Shown in pieces: positions 34,955 to 43,755 of a DNA stretch of 64,000 bases (within the stretch, counting starts at the first letter, position 1; each line of letters starts with the position of its first letter). Both the position numbers and the translations under genes were made by a program. Source of the stretch: Geodermatophilaceae bacterium NBWT11 (lineage in GTDB: Bacteria; Actinomycetota; Actinomycetes; Mycobacteriales; Geodermatophilaceae); contig CP043652.1 in NCBI GenBank assembly GCA_014218215.1, forward strand, positions 4,464,001 through 4,528,000, in the 5' to 3' direction. The notes beneath the pieces are model-generated. The model made no database searches, was not told where the DNA came from, and worked only from the letters and a program-made list of their open reading frames with translations.

Positions 34955-36625
34955 TCAGACGACCGCCGGCACTGGGACCGGCGGCGCGACGGGGACGACG
35001 GATCCGTCGGCCCGCTGCAGCACGAAGCCCGGGTAGCCGGCCGCGGCCACCTGGTCGCAGGTGGCCCGGTACCGGCCCATGCCACCCACGTAGGGCATGA
35101 AGACCCGGGGCTTGCCGGGCACGTTCGCGCCCAGGTACCACGAGGCCGCCTTGCGGAACAGCGTGGTCGCGGCGAGCTCCCCCACGTGCTCGACCCAGGC
35201 GTCCTGCTCGCTCGCCTGCGCCTCGATCGAGACCACGCCGGAGGCCCGCGTGTACCGGACGAGCTCGGTGACCCAGTCGACGTGCTGCTCGATGGACACG
35301 ACCATGTTGACCAGGACCGAGGGGCTCCCCGGACCGGTGAGCATGAACAGGTTGGGGAACCCCGCGGTCGCGACGCCCAGGTAGGTGCGCGGTCCTGCAG
35401 CCCATTCATCCCGGAGCGAGCGCCCTGCCCGGCCCCGGACGGAGATCGCGTTCAGCGGCCCGGTCATCGCGTCGTACCCGGTGGCGAAGACGATGTCGTC
35501 GACCTCGTGCTCGACACCGCCGACGAGCAGCCCCGTCCCGGTGACCGCCTCGATCGGGGTGTCCCGGACGCTGACCAGGCTCACACCCGGCCGGTTGTAG
35601 GTCGTGAAGTAGTCGGTGTCCAGGCAGATCCGCTTGGCCCCGATCGGGTGCGTGCGCGGCGTCAGGAGCTCGGCCGTCGCCGGGTCCGTCACCATCTCGT
35701 GGATCCTGTCCCGGACGAAGCCGGCCGGGACCTCGTTGGCCCGCTCGTCCCGGGCGGTGTCGGTGAAGGTGGCCAGGAACGCCGCGCCGCCGTCCTCCCA
35801 CCGGCGGGCGAGCTCGGCCGTCTGCTCGCTGGGGGTGAAGTCCGTGGTGGATCCGACGGGTGGCCGGAGGCGGGTCCCCGAGGGCGCCACGGCGTTGTCG
35901 GCGCGCAGCCTGCGGTAGGAGGCCTTGGTGTCGGCCACCTCCTCCGGTCCCAGTGGCCGGTTGCGGGCGGGGAGCGACCAGCTGGGGGTCCGCTGGAAGA
36001 CCGTCAGGTGCTCGGCCTGCCCGGCGAGCTGCGGGATGACCTGGATCCCGGAGGACCCGGTGCCCACCACGGCCACCCGCCGTCCGGTGAAGTCCACCCC
36101 CTCGTGCGGCCACCGGCCGGTGTGCAGGACCCGCCCGGTGAACTCGTCCAGGCCCGGGATGTCGGGGATCATGGAGGCGGACAGGCACCCGACCGCGGTG
36201 ACGAGGTAGGTCGCCGTGTACTCGCGACCGTCGTCGGTGGCGACGGTCCACCGGTGGGTCGCCTCGACGAAGGTGGCGGACTCGACGACGGTGCCGAACG
36301 CGATGTCCCGGCGGAGGTCGAACCGGGTCGCCACGTGCTCGGCGTAGGCCAGCAGCTCCGGCTGGGCCGGGTAGAGCTCGGTCCACTCCCACTCCTGTTC
36401 GAGCTGCTCGTCGAAGGAGTAGGAGTAGGACATCGACTCGACGTCGCAGCGGGCTCCCGGGTAGCGGTTCCAGTACCAGGTGCCGCCGACCCCCGTCCCG
36501 CGCTCGACCACCTGCACCTCGAGGCCCAGGTCGTCGCGCAGCCGGTGCAGGGCGTACATGCCGGCGAACCCGGCCCCGATGACGATCGCATCCAGGTCGG
36601 TGCGGCCGGCGGTCGAGCTGGTCAT
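34955..36625 (-). CDS. Baeyer-Villiger monooxygenase 2
   Basis: A 556-residue class B flavoprotein. GAGFAG (residues 17-22) binds FAD, GGTWYWNRYPGARCD follows, the BVMO fingerprint reads FTGRVLHTGRWP, and GTGSSG is the NADPH motif. It is clearly homologous along its length to the BVMO at 4791 but diverged, so it is an older duplication or separate acquisition. ATG 36625 has a GAGGAGC site; the frame is open further upstream. It would turn a ketone into an ester or lactone for the adjacent esterase. Confidence 0.93.
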   Translation of the reverse strand: MTSSTAGRTDLDAIVIGAGFAGMYALHRLRDDLGLEVQVVERGTGVGGTWYWNRYPGARCDVESMSYSYSFDEQLEQEWEWTELYPAQPELLAYAEHVATRFDLRRDIAFGTVVESATFVEATHRWTVATDDGREYTATYLVTAVGCLSASMIPDIPGLDEFTGRVLHTGRWPHEGVDFTGRRVAVVGTGSSGIQVIPQLAGQAEHLTVFQRTPSWSLPARNRPLGPEEVADTKASYRRLRADNAVAPSGTRLRPPVGSTTDFTPSEQTAELARRWEDGGAAFLATFTDTARDERANEVPAGFVRDRIHEMVTDPATAELLTPRTHPIGAKRICLDTDYFTTYNRPGVSLVSVRDTPIEAVTGTGLLVGGVEHEVDDIVFATGYDAMTGPLNAISVRGRAGRSLRDEWAAGPRTYLGVATAGFPNLFMLTGPGSPSVLVNMVVSIEQHVDWVTELVRYTRASGVVSIEAQASEQDAWVEHVGELAATTLFRKAASWYLGANVPGKPRVFMPYVGGMGRYRATCDQVAAAGYPGFVLQRADGSVVPVAPPVPVPAVV

Positions 36626-36728
36626 GTCGGGCTCCTCGAGTGCGTGGTGGGTCCCCCCGACGGTGCCCCCGTGCGTGATCGCCGTCACCGGTCAGGTGGC
36701 GCGACCTGTGCGCCACCTGGCTCGCCGG

Positions 36729-37808
36729 TCAGCCCACCCGGTGCGAGGCCAGCAACCGGTGCAGGCTGAGGGTGAGCAGCAACCGGGCCCGGCCGAACGG
36801 CTCCGTGCAGCCGAAGCCCAGTGCGCGCTCGGCCCGCCGCACCCGGTGGGCGACCGAGTTGTGGTGCACGTGCAGGTCGCGGGCGGCCTGGCGGAGTGAG
36901 TCCGTCGAGGCCACCGCGAGCAGGGTGCGCAGCATCTCCGGGCCGCACTCCTCGACGAGGTGCTCCAGGCAGCGGACGTCGGGGATCTGCGCGATCCGCT
37001 CGGGGGAGAGCTGCTCGGCCAGGACGGCGTAGGGACCCAGCCGGTCGCCCTCCACCACCACGGACGAGGCGATCGAGGGCGGATGCACCGACTGGGTGCT
37101 CGGCAGCGCGAAGCGCAGTGCAGCCCGTGCCTGCCGCCAGGCCGCGGGCAGACCGGCGGGGGCGACTGCTGGACCCGTCCCGCAGGCGACGCCGACGGGC
37201 ACCGGCCGGCCGACCCAGTCCACCACCCCGCGGGCGAGCACCAGGTGCGCCCCGTCGTCCGTCGGTCGGTGCACGCAGGACCCCGCCGACCGGGCCCGGC
37301 CCAGGAACTCCTCGACCGCCGCCACCGGTCCGCGCACCGCTGCCACGGTCATCGGTGCCGTCCCGCCGAACCCCAGCCGGCGCAGGACCGCGGTCCGTTC
37401 CTCCAGCGGGACACCCGGGTCGACGGCGGCGCCCGGGTCGACGACGGTTCCGCCCACCGGACGGCAGCACCGGACGGCGATGCCCAACCGGCGCAGCAGC
37501 ACGTCCGCGGCGTCCGGACCGGTGCCACCGTCGGCTCCTGCACCGGGCCACCACACCGGCACGGGATCGCCCGGGGCCAGCCACACCTCGATCCCGTCGG
37601 CCAGGCACCGCACCCGGCGGTCCAGCGGCGCCGCGATGCCCGGTGGGGCGGCCACCTCCGTGCCGTCGCCGAGGACGGCGCCCACCCGGCACCCGGACCG
37701 CGCTGCCACCAGGGTGAGGACGGCACCCAGGTCCAGCCCCCGCTCGAGGGCATCGTCCAGCTGGTCCAGCACAGCCGCGAGCCCCGGCCGGTCGTCGGCA
37801 GCCGTCAC
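36729..37808 (-). CDS. PucR/CdaR-type transcriptional regulator
   Basis: A 359-residue regulator with the C-terminal PucR HTH near residues 295-355 (LRTLLAVASTDSLRQAARDL, then HVHHNSVAHRVRRAERALG), a GGDEF-like middle region and a variable N-terminal sensor. GTG 37808 has GGAGGAG 6 bp upstream. Members of the family activate catabolic genes in response to a pathway compound. It sits between the BVMO-esterase pair and the SDR-P450 genes, so it may control this locus. Confidence 0.85.
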   Translation of the reverse strand: MTAADDRPGLAAVLDQLDDALERGLDLGAVLTLVAARSGCRVGAVLGDGTEVAAPPGIAAPLDRRVRCLADGIEVWLAPGDPVPVWWPGAGADGGTGPDAADVLLRRLGIAVRCCRPVGGTVVDPGAAVDPGVPLEERTAVLRRLGFGGTAPMTVAAVRGPVAAVEEFLGRARSAGSCVHRPTDDGAHLVLARGVVDWVGRPVPVGVACGTGPAVAPAGLPAAWRQARAALRFALPSTQSVHPPSIASSVVVEGDRLGPYAVLAEQLSPERIAQIPDVRCLEHLVEECGPEMLRTLLAVASTDSLRQAARDLHVHHNSVAHRVRRAERALGFGCTEPFGRARLLLTLSLHRLLASHRVG

Positions 37809-37872
37809 GGTGGGCTCCTCCGTCCCGGATGGTCGGGGTCAGTCGGTCAGGACCAGCTCGAGCAGGCCGGGC

Positions 37873-38664
37873 TCAGTCGAGCTGGCCGGCCACCGACCGG
37901 GCAGCCCAGTACCCACCGTCGACCTGCAGGTCGATGCCGTTGACGTAGGAGGCCGCGTCGCTGCCCAGGAACAGGATCGGCCCCACCTGCTCGGCCGGGG
38001 TCGAGCGACGACCGATGGGATGGGTGACCGCGTCGATCATCTCGGCCGGGAAGGTCGCGGCGATGGCGTCGAGCATCGGGGTCTGCACCGCGCCGGGGCT
38101 GACCGCGTTGATCCGGATCCCCCGGCCGATCAGGACAGCCGACTGCTGCATGGTCCAGACGTCGAGCGCCTCCTTGCCGAAGGAGTAGCTGTGCCCAGCC
38201 TGCTCCTGGTGCTCCCAGTACCACTCGACACCCGCGTCGAAGGTCGGCAGACCGACGAACTCGGTGAGCAGCGCCCGCTTCTGCCGCCAGCCGAAACCAC
38301 CGTCGGAGGACACGTTGACGATCGCGCTGCCCTCGGTCATCAGCGGGACGAGGCTCTCGGTAAACAGCCGGGTGCCCAGAAAGTTGATCTTGAGCAGCTC
38401 GACCGGGTCGATCAGCGGGGTGGCCCCGGCGCAGTTGAACAGGGCGTCGACGGGTCCGCCGATGGCGTCGGCGGCCGCGGTGATGGACGCCGGGTCGGCC
38501 AAGTCCACGACCGTGAAGGACGCCAGCCCGTCGGCCGACCCCTGCAGCGCGGCGCCGTGCACCTGTGCACCCGCCTCGCTCAGGGCCCCGGCGACCGCCG
38601 CGCCGATGCCCGAGGAGCTGCCCGTCACGACGACGCGCTTGCCCCGGTAGTCCGTGTGCTCCAT
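37873..38664 (-). CDS. Short-chain dehydrogenase/reductase
   Basis: A 263-residue classical SDR. The cofactor motif is TGSSSGIG (residues 14-21), NCAGA follows, and the active site has VSSDG with YSFGK (Tyr-x-x-x-Lys). The region between them contains an insertion (RALLTEFVGLPTFDAGVEWY) like that of hydroxysteroid or 3-alpha-hydroxysteroid dehydrogenase-type SDRs. It lies 46 bp downstream of the P450 and probably oxidises the hydroxyl the P450 introduces. Confidence 0.9.
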   Translation of the reverse strand: MEHTDYRGKRVVVTGSSSGIGAAVAGALSEAGAQVHGAALQGSADGLASFTVVDLADPASITAAADAIGGPVDALFNCAGATPLIDPVELLKINFLGTRLFTESLVPLMTEGSAIVNVSSDGGFGWRQKRALLTEFVGLPTFDAGVEWYWEHQEQAGHSYSFGKEALDVWTMQQSAVLIGRGIRINAVSPGAVQTPMLDAIAATFPAEMIDAVTHPIGRRSTPAEQVGPILFLGSDAASYVNGIDLQVDGGYWAARSVAGQLD

Positions 38665-38710
38665 GGTGCTGGTCCTCTTCCGTCGGTGGGTTCAGGTCGG
38701 TTCGGGCGGG

Positions 38711-39964
38711 TCAGGTGGCGGTGCCGGTCACCACGACCGGGAGGTGGCTGAAGCCCCACTGGAAGCTGGAGGGCTTGCGGACGGCGGCGTCGACGTCGAC
38801 GTCGACCTCGTAGTCGGTCACCCGGGTGAGGAACTCCTCGAGCAGGATGCGCTCCTCGAGGCGGGCGACGTGGATGCCGACGCAGAAGTGCTGGCCGCGG
38901 CCGAAGGCCAACGTCCGCGGGATGCTCCGGTTCCAGACGAAGTCGTCGGGCCGGTCGAACTCGCGCGGGTCGCGGTTGGCGGACTGGGTCAGGTAGACCA
39001 CCCGCTGACCCGGCCGCACCACCTGGCCGGCGACCGTCGTCTCCACCCGGGCGGTGCGGCCGAACCACTGGGCCGGGCCGCAGTAGCGGTTCATCTCCTC
39101 CGCGGCCGCCGCGCAGTTGCCGGCCAGGTCCGAGCGGACCTCGGCGAGCTGGTCGGGGTGCCGGGCGAGCTCCAGGAGACCGTGCCCGACGACCTTGGGC
39201 AACGTCTCGCTGCCGCCCACCAGCACGCAGGTGAGCTGGACGGCGATCTCGAGGTCGGTCAGCTCGCGGCCGTCGATCCGGAACTCGAGCATCCCGTCGA
39301 CGAGTGGCCAGCTGCCGTCGGCACCCTCGGCACGCCGCTCGGTGACCCGTTCCTGGAGGAACCCGACCATCTTCCCCTGCAGCTCCGGCACGTCCACGAA
39401 GCCCTGCCCGTCCGCGCTGGTGGCGGTGACCCCGTTGATCGTGTCCAGCACCTCGCCGGCCCTTTCCAGCGGGATGTGGAACAGGTGGCAGATGGTCGAC
39501 ACCGCGGTGATGCCGCCGAACTCGTGCACCAGGTCGAACCGTCCGCGGGGCACCAGCTCGTCCAGCCGGGAGCGGACCATCCCCCTGATGAACGGCTCGA
39601 GCTTGCGCACCGAACCCGGGCGCAGCTGCTTGCCGTGCGCCTGGCGCACCAGCTCGTAGACCGGCGCCCCGAACCGCAGGTGCGAGGGCAGGAAGGGCGA
39701 GGTCGCCTCGTCCGCCGTGGGCCCGTCGTTGTGCCGCAGCAGGTCGGCCCGGTTGAACACGCTGCCCTCGTTGGTCACGAAGGTGTTGTCGGTCTGGTCC
39801 AGGAAGTCCCAGGCGTCCTGGAACCGGGAGAGGAAGAAGGTGTCGTAGGCCTCGACGTAGTACACCGGGTGGTGCTCGCGCAGCACCTCGTAGAACGGCA
39901 TCGGGTCCCGCATGACCTCCGGGGAGAACGGGTCGTACACGAACTCGTCGACGGTGACGCTCAC
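38711..39964 (-). CDS. Cytochrome P450
   Basis: A 417-residue soluble bacterial P450. The heme-ligand loop is FGRGQHFCVG (Cys361), the ExxR pair is in EEMNRYCGP, and the I-helix reads LVGGSETLPK instead of AGxxT. GTG 39964 overlaps the stop of the small CxC protein upstream by four bases. The ferredoxin (41296) and ferredoxin reductase (42485) that such class I P450s need are in the divergent operon. The substrate is unknown. Confidence 0.94.
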   Translation of the reverse strand: MSVTVDEFVYDPFSPEVMRDPMPFYEVLREHHPVYYVEAYDTFFLSRFQDAWDFLDQTDNTFVTNEGSVFNRADLLRHNDGPTADEATSPFLPSHLRFGAPVYELVRQAHGKQLRPGSVRKLEPFIRGMVRSRLDELVPRGRFDLVHEFGGITAVSTICHLFHIPLERAGEVLDTINGVTATSADGQGFVDVPELQGKMVGFLQERVTERRAEGADGSWPLVDGMLEFRIDGRELTDLEIAVQLTCVLVGGSETLPKVVGHGLLELARHPDQLAEVRSDLAGNCAAAAEEMNRYCGPAQWFGRTARVETTVAGQVVRPGQRVVYLTQSANRDPREFDRPDDFVWNRSIPRTLAFGRGQHFCVGIHVARLEERILLEEFLTRVTDYEVDVDVDAAVRKPSSFQWGFSHLPVVVTGTAT

Positions 39965-40185
39965 GGTCGCTGCTCCTGGGGGGTGCGGGCCGGCGGGCCG
40001 GCGGGGGTGGGTGGGGCTGCCGCGCGCGCCGGGAGGCGGTAGGCGAGGGCGAGGACGTCGTCGTCGGTGTAGGTGCCGGACAGCCGGGGGTGGCGCTGGT
40101 CCAGGTGCCGGTTGGCCGCGACCACGAGCTCGGCTTCGTCTGCGCCGACCAGCTCCTGCCCGCAGGGGCAGCGGAGGCCGATCAC
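39961..40185 (-). CDS. Small CxC protein upstream of the P450
   Basis: A predicted 74-residue protein, VIGLRCPCGQELVGADEAEL and onwards, with one CxC pair and a downstream HLDQRH, resembling small DUF1059-type metal-binding proteins. It overlaps the P450 start by 4 bp. No ATG fits; GTG 40185 is proposed. An 11-codon reading frame starting at 40218 with a good GAGGAG site ends in a TGA that overlaps this GTG, so translational coupling could supply initiation. Longer starts up to 40476 are possible but the composition there looks non-coding. Confidence 0.5.
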   Translation of the reverse strand: MIGLRCPCGQELVGADEAELVVAANRHLDQRHPRLSGTYTDDDVLALAYRLPARAAAPPTPAGPPARTPQEQRP

Positions 40186-40474
40186 GACGGGTCCGGGCGG
40201 AGCGGGGGCGGTGGCATCGGCTCTCCTCGGGGCGGCGACCGCGTGGTCGTGGCCCGGGCGGGTGGGGGTGCGTACCGGGACACCTTGTGACCGGTGCCAC
40301 GTCCCGGTCCAACAACCACGACCATCGCCGATGGCTATCGAGGACGCCGAGCCATAACCGCCCGGAATGCGACCGGGTATTGGCCCGGGCTGTGGCCCCG
40401 ACCACAGACTCGGGATCGCCGCCGGCAATGAGGCCGCGGCCCCGGCCCTCCGGGAACCCGTGGACGGGGAACGC
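40186..40474. promoter_or_regulatory. Divergent intergenic region of the P450 locus
   Basis: About 290 bp separate the CxC-P450 genes from the aldolase operon. It is slightly less GC-rich around 40290-40350 and must hold the promoters for both directions. No -35/-10 pair stood out and there is no perfect palindrome. It also contains the 11-codon frame at 40218-40183 described with the CxC gene. Confidence 0.45.
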
Positions 40475-41299
40475 ATGAACGTGATCCAGGCAGCGATGGC
40501 CGAGGGCCGACCGACCTACGGACTGTGGGGCGCCGGACCCTCGTCCGCCTCCGCCGAGGCACTCGGGCGGGGCGGCCTGGACTGGGTGCTGCTGGACATG
40601 CAGCACGGTGCGACGTCGGCCGGGGACCTGCTGCCGCTCATCCAGGCCGTGGAGCTCGGCGGCAGCAGCGTGGTGGTGCGGGTGACCGAGAACGACCCCG
40701 GGCTGATCATGCGCGCCCTCGACCTGGGTGCGATCGGCGTGGTGGTGCCCATGGTGTCCACCCCCGAGCAGGCCCGTGCGGCCGCGGAGGCGACCCGGTA
40801 CCCGCCGCACGGCACCCGCTCGTTCGGCCCGGTGCGCCGCTATTACGAGGCGGTGTCGGGTCAGGCGCCGCCCACCTGCCTGGTGATGATCGAGACCGCC
40901 GAGGCGCTGGACGCGGTGGACGCCATCGCCGCCACCCCCGGTGTGGACGGCCTGTTCGTCGGCCCGGTCGACCTGGGTCTGGCGCTGGGCAGGGGGCTGG
41001 CCGCCTCGGCGCGCGGGGACGCCGTCGACGCAGAGATCGACCTGGTGGTCGCCGCCGCGCAGCGGCACGGGCTGATCGCCGGTGTGGCCGGCCTGGGGCC
41101 CGACCACGCCGAGTCGCTGCTGGCCCGGGGTGCCCGCCTGGTCACCGTCGGCAGCGACGTCGGCTACGTGGTCGCAGGCCTCGCTCGGGATGCCCGCCGC
41201 ACGGCCGACTGGACCACCCGCTTCGCCCGGCCCCCGGGCGACCACGACTCCGCAGCCACCCCGGCTGCGGCACCGACCGACGGAGGCGATGCGCGATGA
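40475..41299 (+). CDS. HpcH/HpaI-family aldolase
   Basis: A 274-residue class II pyruvate-type aldolase. Motifs are WVLLDMQHG, VRVTEND, VVPMVSTPEQARAAAEATRY, MIETAEALD (metal-binding Glu) and VDGLFVGPVDLG. Relatives cleave 4-hydroxy-2-oxo acids to pyruvate and an aldehyde. ATG 40475 with GGGGA upstream is chosen. It is the first gene of a six-gene plus-strand operon and overlaps the ferredoxin by 4 bp. A second, different member is at 61487. Confidence 0.88.
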   Translation: MNVIQAAMAEGRPTYGLWGAGPSSASAEALGRGGLDWVLLDMQHGATSAGDLLPLIQAVELGGSSVVVRVTENDPGLIMRALDLGAIGVVVPMVSTPEQARAAAEATRYPPHGTRSFGPVRRYYEAVSGQAPPTCLVMIETAEALDAVDAIAATPGVDGLFVGPVDLGLALGRGLAASARGDAVDAEIDLVVAAAQRHGLIAGVAGLGPDHAESLLARGARLVTVGSDVGYVVAGLARDARRTADWTTRFARPPGDHDSAATPAAAPTDGGDAR

Positions 41300-41487
41300 A
41301 GGTGACAGTCGACTGGGACCTGTGCGACGGCAACGGAGTGTGCGCCGTCGAGGCGCCCGAGCACTTCGAGATGACCGACGACGACGAGCTCCTGGTGCTC
41401 AAGGACGACGTGTCCGACGGCGAGCGGGCCGAGGTCTCCTCCGCCGTCCGGGTGTGCCCCAAGCGGGCCCTGGCCCTCCACGACTGA
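41296..41487 (+). CDS. 3Fe-4S ferredoxin for the P450
   Basis: A 63-residue ferredoxin, MKVTVDWDLCDGNGVCAVEA and onwards, with Cys10, Cys16 and a final CPKRAL. The position of the second cysteine of a 4Fe-4S motif is Gly, as in [3Fe-4S] ferredoxins that reduce actinobacterial P450s. Start ATGA overlaps the aldolase stop. It sits in the same locus as the P450 at 38711 and the reductase at 42485, and so is its probable electron donor. Confidence 0.9.
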   Translation: MKVTVDWDLCDGNGVCAVEAPEHFEMTDDDELLVLKDDVSDGERAEVSSAVRVCPKRALALHD

Positions 41488-41507
41488 CCGGACCGAGGAG
41501 ACCCCCG

Positions 41508-42488
41508 ATGAACACCGTCGACACCGTCCGCGGCCCCGTGCCGATCGCCGACCTCGGCCGCACCCTGGTGCACGAGCACCTGATCTCGATCTCGGCCGAG
41601 TTCGCCCGGGACTACCCCGAGCTGGCCTGGTCCGGGCAGCGGCAGGAGCGGGTGGACAGCGTCACCGCCGCGCTGCAGGCCCTCCGGGACCGCGGCGTCA
41701 CCACCATCCTGGACTGCACCGCGTTCTTCCACGGCCGGGACATGGACTTCGTCCGGGAGGTGAACGACCGGGTCGACATGAACATCGTGGTGTCCACCGG
41801 CATCTACACCTTCGACTTCCTGCCCTACCACCTCTCCCACCGGGCACCGGGCCCGGTGGCCGACGACGTGCTCACCCAGATGTTCCTGCGCGACATCACG
41901 GTGGGGATCGGTGACTCCGGGGTGAAGGCGCAGTCCATCAAGGTCGCCACCGACACCGCGGGGATCACCCCGAACAACGAGCGCATCCTGCGGGCGGCGG
42001 GCTACGCCTCGGCGCAGACCGGCGCCCCGATCACCGCGCACACCCACCCGGCCGACGCCAACGGCGGCCGGATCCTGGAGATCTTCGCCGAGGAGGGAGC
42101 CGCCACGGCCACCGTGGTCGTGGCGCACTCCGGGGACTCCACCGATCTGGACTATCTCCGGGGCATCGCCGCCTCCGGTGCGGTCATCGGCCACGACCGG
42201 TTCGGGCTCTACCAGCCCGGGACGGCGACCCTGGAGGAGCGGGTGTCGATGATCGCGACCCTGTGCCAGGAGGGGTACGCCGACCGGATCGCGCTGTCCC
42301 ACGACACGGTGCTGTACTCCGACTGGGGTCCTCCCGGCCGGGCCCAGCAGTTCTTCCCGACCTGGGTCCCCACCCACATCCCCGACGTCGTCCTGCCCGC
42401 GCTGAGCGCCGCCGGGGTCAGCGACGCCGACATCGACACCATGCTGGTCACCACCCCGGCGTCGCTGTTCAGCAGGTTGTCGGCGTGA
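41508..42488 (+). CDS. Phosphotriesterase-like (PTE family) metal hydrolase/lactonase
   Basis: A 326-residue amidohydrolase-superfamily protein. Metal ligands are visible as VHEHL (HxH), a candidate bridging lysine around KAQSIK, ITAHTHP, VVAHSGD and a final Asp in LSHDT. PTE-like enzymes in catabolic loci are often lactonases. ATG 41508 follows GAGGAG. Given the BVMOs and P450 nearby, opening of a lactone intermediate is an attractive role, but it is inference. Confidence 0.88.
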   Translation: MNTVDTVRGPVPIADLGRTLVHEHLISISAEFARDYPELAWSGQRQERVDSVTAALQALRDRGVTTILDCTAFFHGRDMDFVREVNDRVDMNIVVSTGIYTFDFLPYHLSHRAPGPVADDVLTQMFLRDITVGIGDSGVKAQSIKVATDTAGITPNNERILRAAGYASAQTGAPITAHTHPADANGGRILEIFAEEGAATATVVVAHSGDSTDLDYLRGIAASGAVIGHDRFGLYQPGTATLEERVSMIATLCQEGYADRIALSHDTVLYSDWGPPGRAQQFFPTWVPTHIPDVVLPALSAAGVSDADIDTMLVTTPASLFSRLSA

Positions 42489-43738
42489 GCCCCCCGGTGG
42501 GTCCGATCGCCGTCGTGGGGGCCTCGCTGGCCGGCCTCACCGCCGTGCAGACCCTGGTCGAGTCGCCGGCGGTCACCTCGGTGACCGTCATCGGGGCCGA
42601 GGCGCAGCTCCCCTACGACCGCCCGCCGCTGTCCAAGGAGGTGCTGCGCGGGGTCTGGGACCCGGAGCGGGTGGCACTGGAGACCGTCGAGGACCCCCGG
42701 GTCCGCTGGACCGTGGGCGTGAGCGCGACCGGACTGGCGACCGGTGACCCCGGTGGGCCCCGGGTGACCTGCTCCGACGGGTCCACCCAGGCCTTCCCGG
42801 GCGGGGTGGTCATCGCCACCGGCGCCGCCCCCCGCACGCTCGCCGGCGCGGATCTCCCCGGGGTGCACGTGCTGCGGTCCCTGGACGACGCCCTCGCCCT
42901 CCGCGCCGACCTGGACGAGACCCCGGCGCACGTGGTCGTCGTCGGCGGTGGGTTCATCGGCGCCGAGGTGGCCGCGGCCTGCGTCGAACGCGGGCTGCAG
43001 GTGACCGTGCTGGAGGTGCAGGACGCCCCGTTCGAGCGGGTGCTCGGCGCTGAGGTGGGAGAGGCGGTCATGCACGAGCACCGCACCCGCGGGGTCCGGG
43101 TCCGCACCGGTACGGCGGTGGCCGGGCTGCACGGCACGGGCCGGGTGGAGTCGGTGGAGCTCGCCGACGGCACGAGCGTGCCCGCCGACCTGGTCGTCCT
43201 GGGCCTCGGCGTCGTCCCGAACACCGGGTGGCTGGCCGGCAGCGGGCTGGCGGTGGACAACGGCGTCGAGTGCGACGCGAGCCTGCTGGCTGCGCCGGGC
43301 ATCGTCGCCGCCGGTGACGTGGCCCGGTGGCCGAACCACCGGTTCGGGGAGTTCCGCCGGGTCGAGCACTGGGACAACGCGATCAGGCAGGGCCGGCACG
43401 CAGCCCTGCGGCTGCTGGCCGAGCACGGGTACGGCGAGGTCACCGACTTCAGCACCGTGCCCTGGGTGTGGTCGGACCAGTACCAGCACAAGTTGCAGGT
43501 CGTGGGCTCCACCGTGGACTTCGACGAGGTGGTCGTCGCGCACGGCTCGACCCAGGCGCAGAAGTTCCTCGCTCTGTACCGCCGCGGCGACCACCTGGTC
43601 GCCGCTGTCGGGTTCAACCAGGCCAAGCTCGTCTCCCGCTACCGCCGGCTGCTGGCCCGCCCGGTCGGCTGGGACGACGCCCTGGCCCAGCTCGACATCC
43701 CCTCCACACCCCCGACCGCTGCCTCGGCCGCGGTCTGA
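42485..43738 (+). CDS. FAD-dependent ferredoxin reductase
   Basis: A 417-residue flavoprotein of the putidaredoxin/rubredoxin reductase type. FAD motif VVGASLAGLTA, DRPPLSKE, NADH motif VVGGGFIGAEVA and the second FAD motif AAGDVARWPN appear in order. The GTG overlaps the PTE-like stop by 4 bp. It transfers electrons from NAD(P)H to the ferredoxin at 41296, completing the P450 chain. Annotation as part of that chain rests on proximity and family. Confidence 0.92.
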   Translation: MSPPVGPIAVVGASLAGLTAVQTLVESPAVTSVTVIGAEAQLPYDRPPLSKEVLRGVWDPERVALETVEDPRVRWTVGVSATGLATGDPGGPRVTCSDGSTQAFPGGVVIATGAAPRTLAGADLPGVHVLRSLDDALALRADLDETPAHVVVVGGGFIGAEVAAACVERGLQVTVLEVQDAPFERVLGAEVGEAVMHEHRTRGVRVRTGTAVAGLHGTGRVESVELADGTSVPADLVVLGLGVVPNTGWLAGSGLAVDNGVECDASLLAAPGIVAAGDVARWPNHRFGEFRRVEHWDNAIRQGRHAALRLLAEHGYGEVTDFSTVPWVWSDQYQHKLQVVGSTVDFDEVVVAHGSTQAQKFLALYRRGDHLVAAVGFNQAKLVSRYRRLLARPVGWDDALAQLDIPSTPPTAASAAV

Positions 43739-43755
43739 CCCGACGGAGACCAGAC

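Noticed and set aside
38711-41245. Apparent 844-residue P450 fusion
   Set aside because: The N-terminal portion is antisense to the HpcH/HpaI aldolase; the P450 begins at GTG 39964 with the usual N-terminus.
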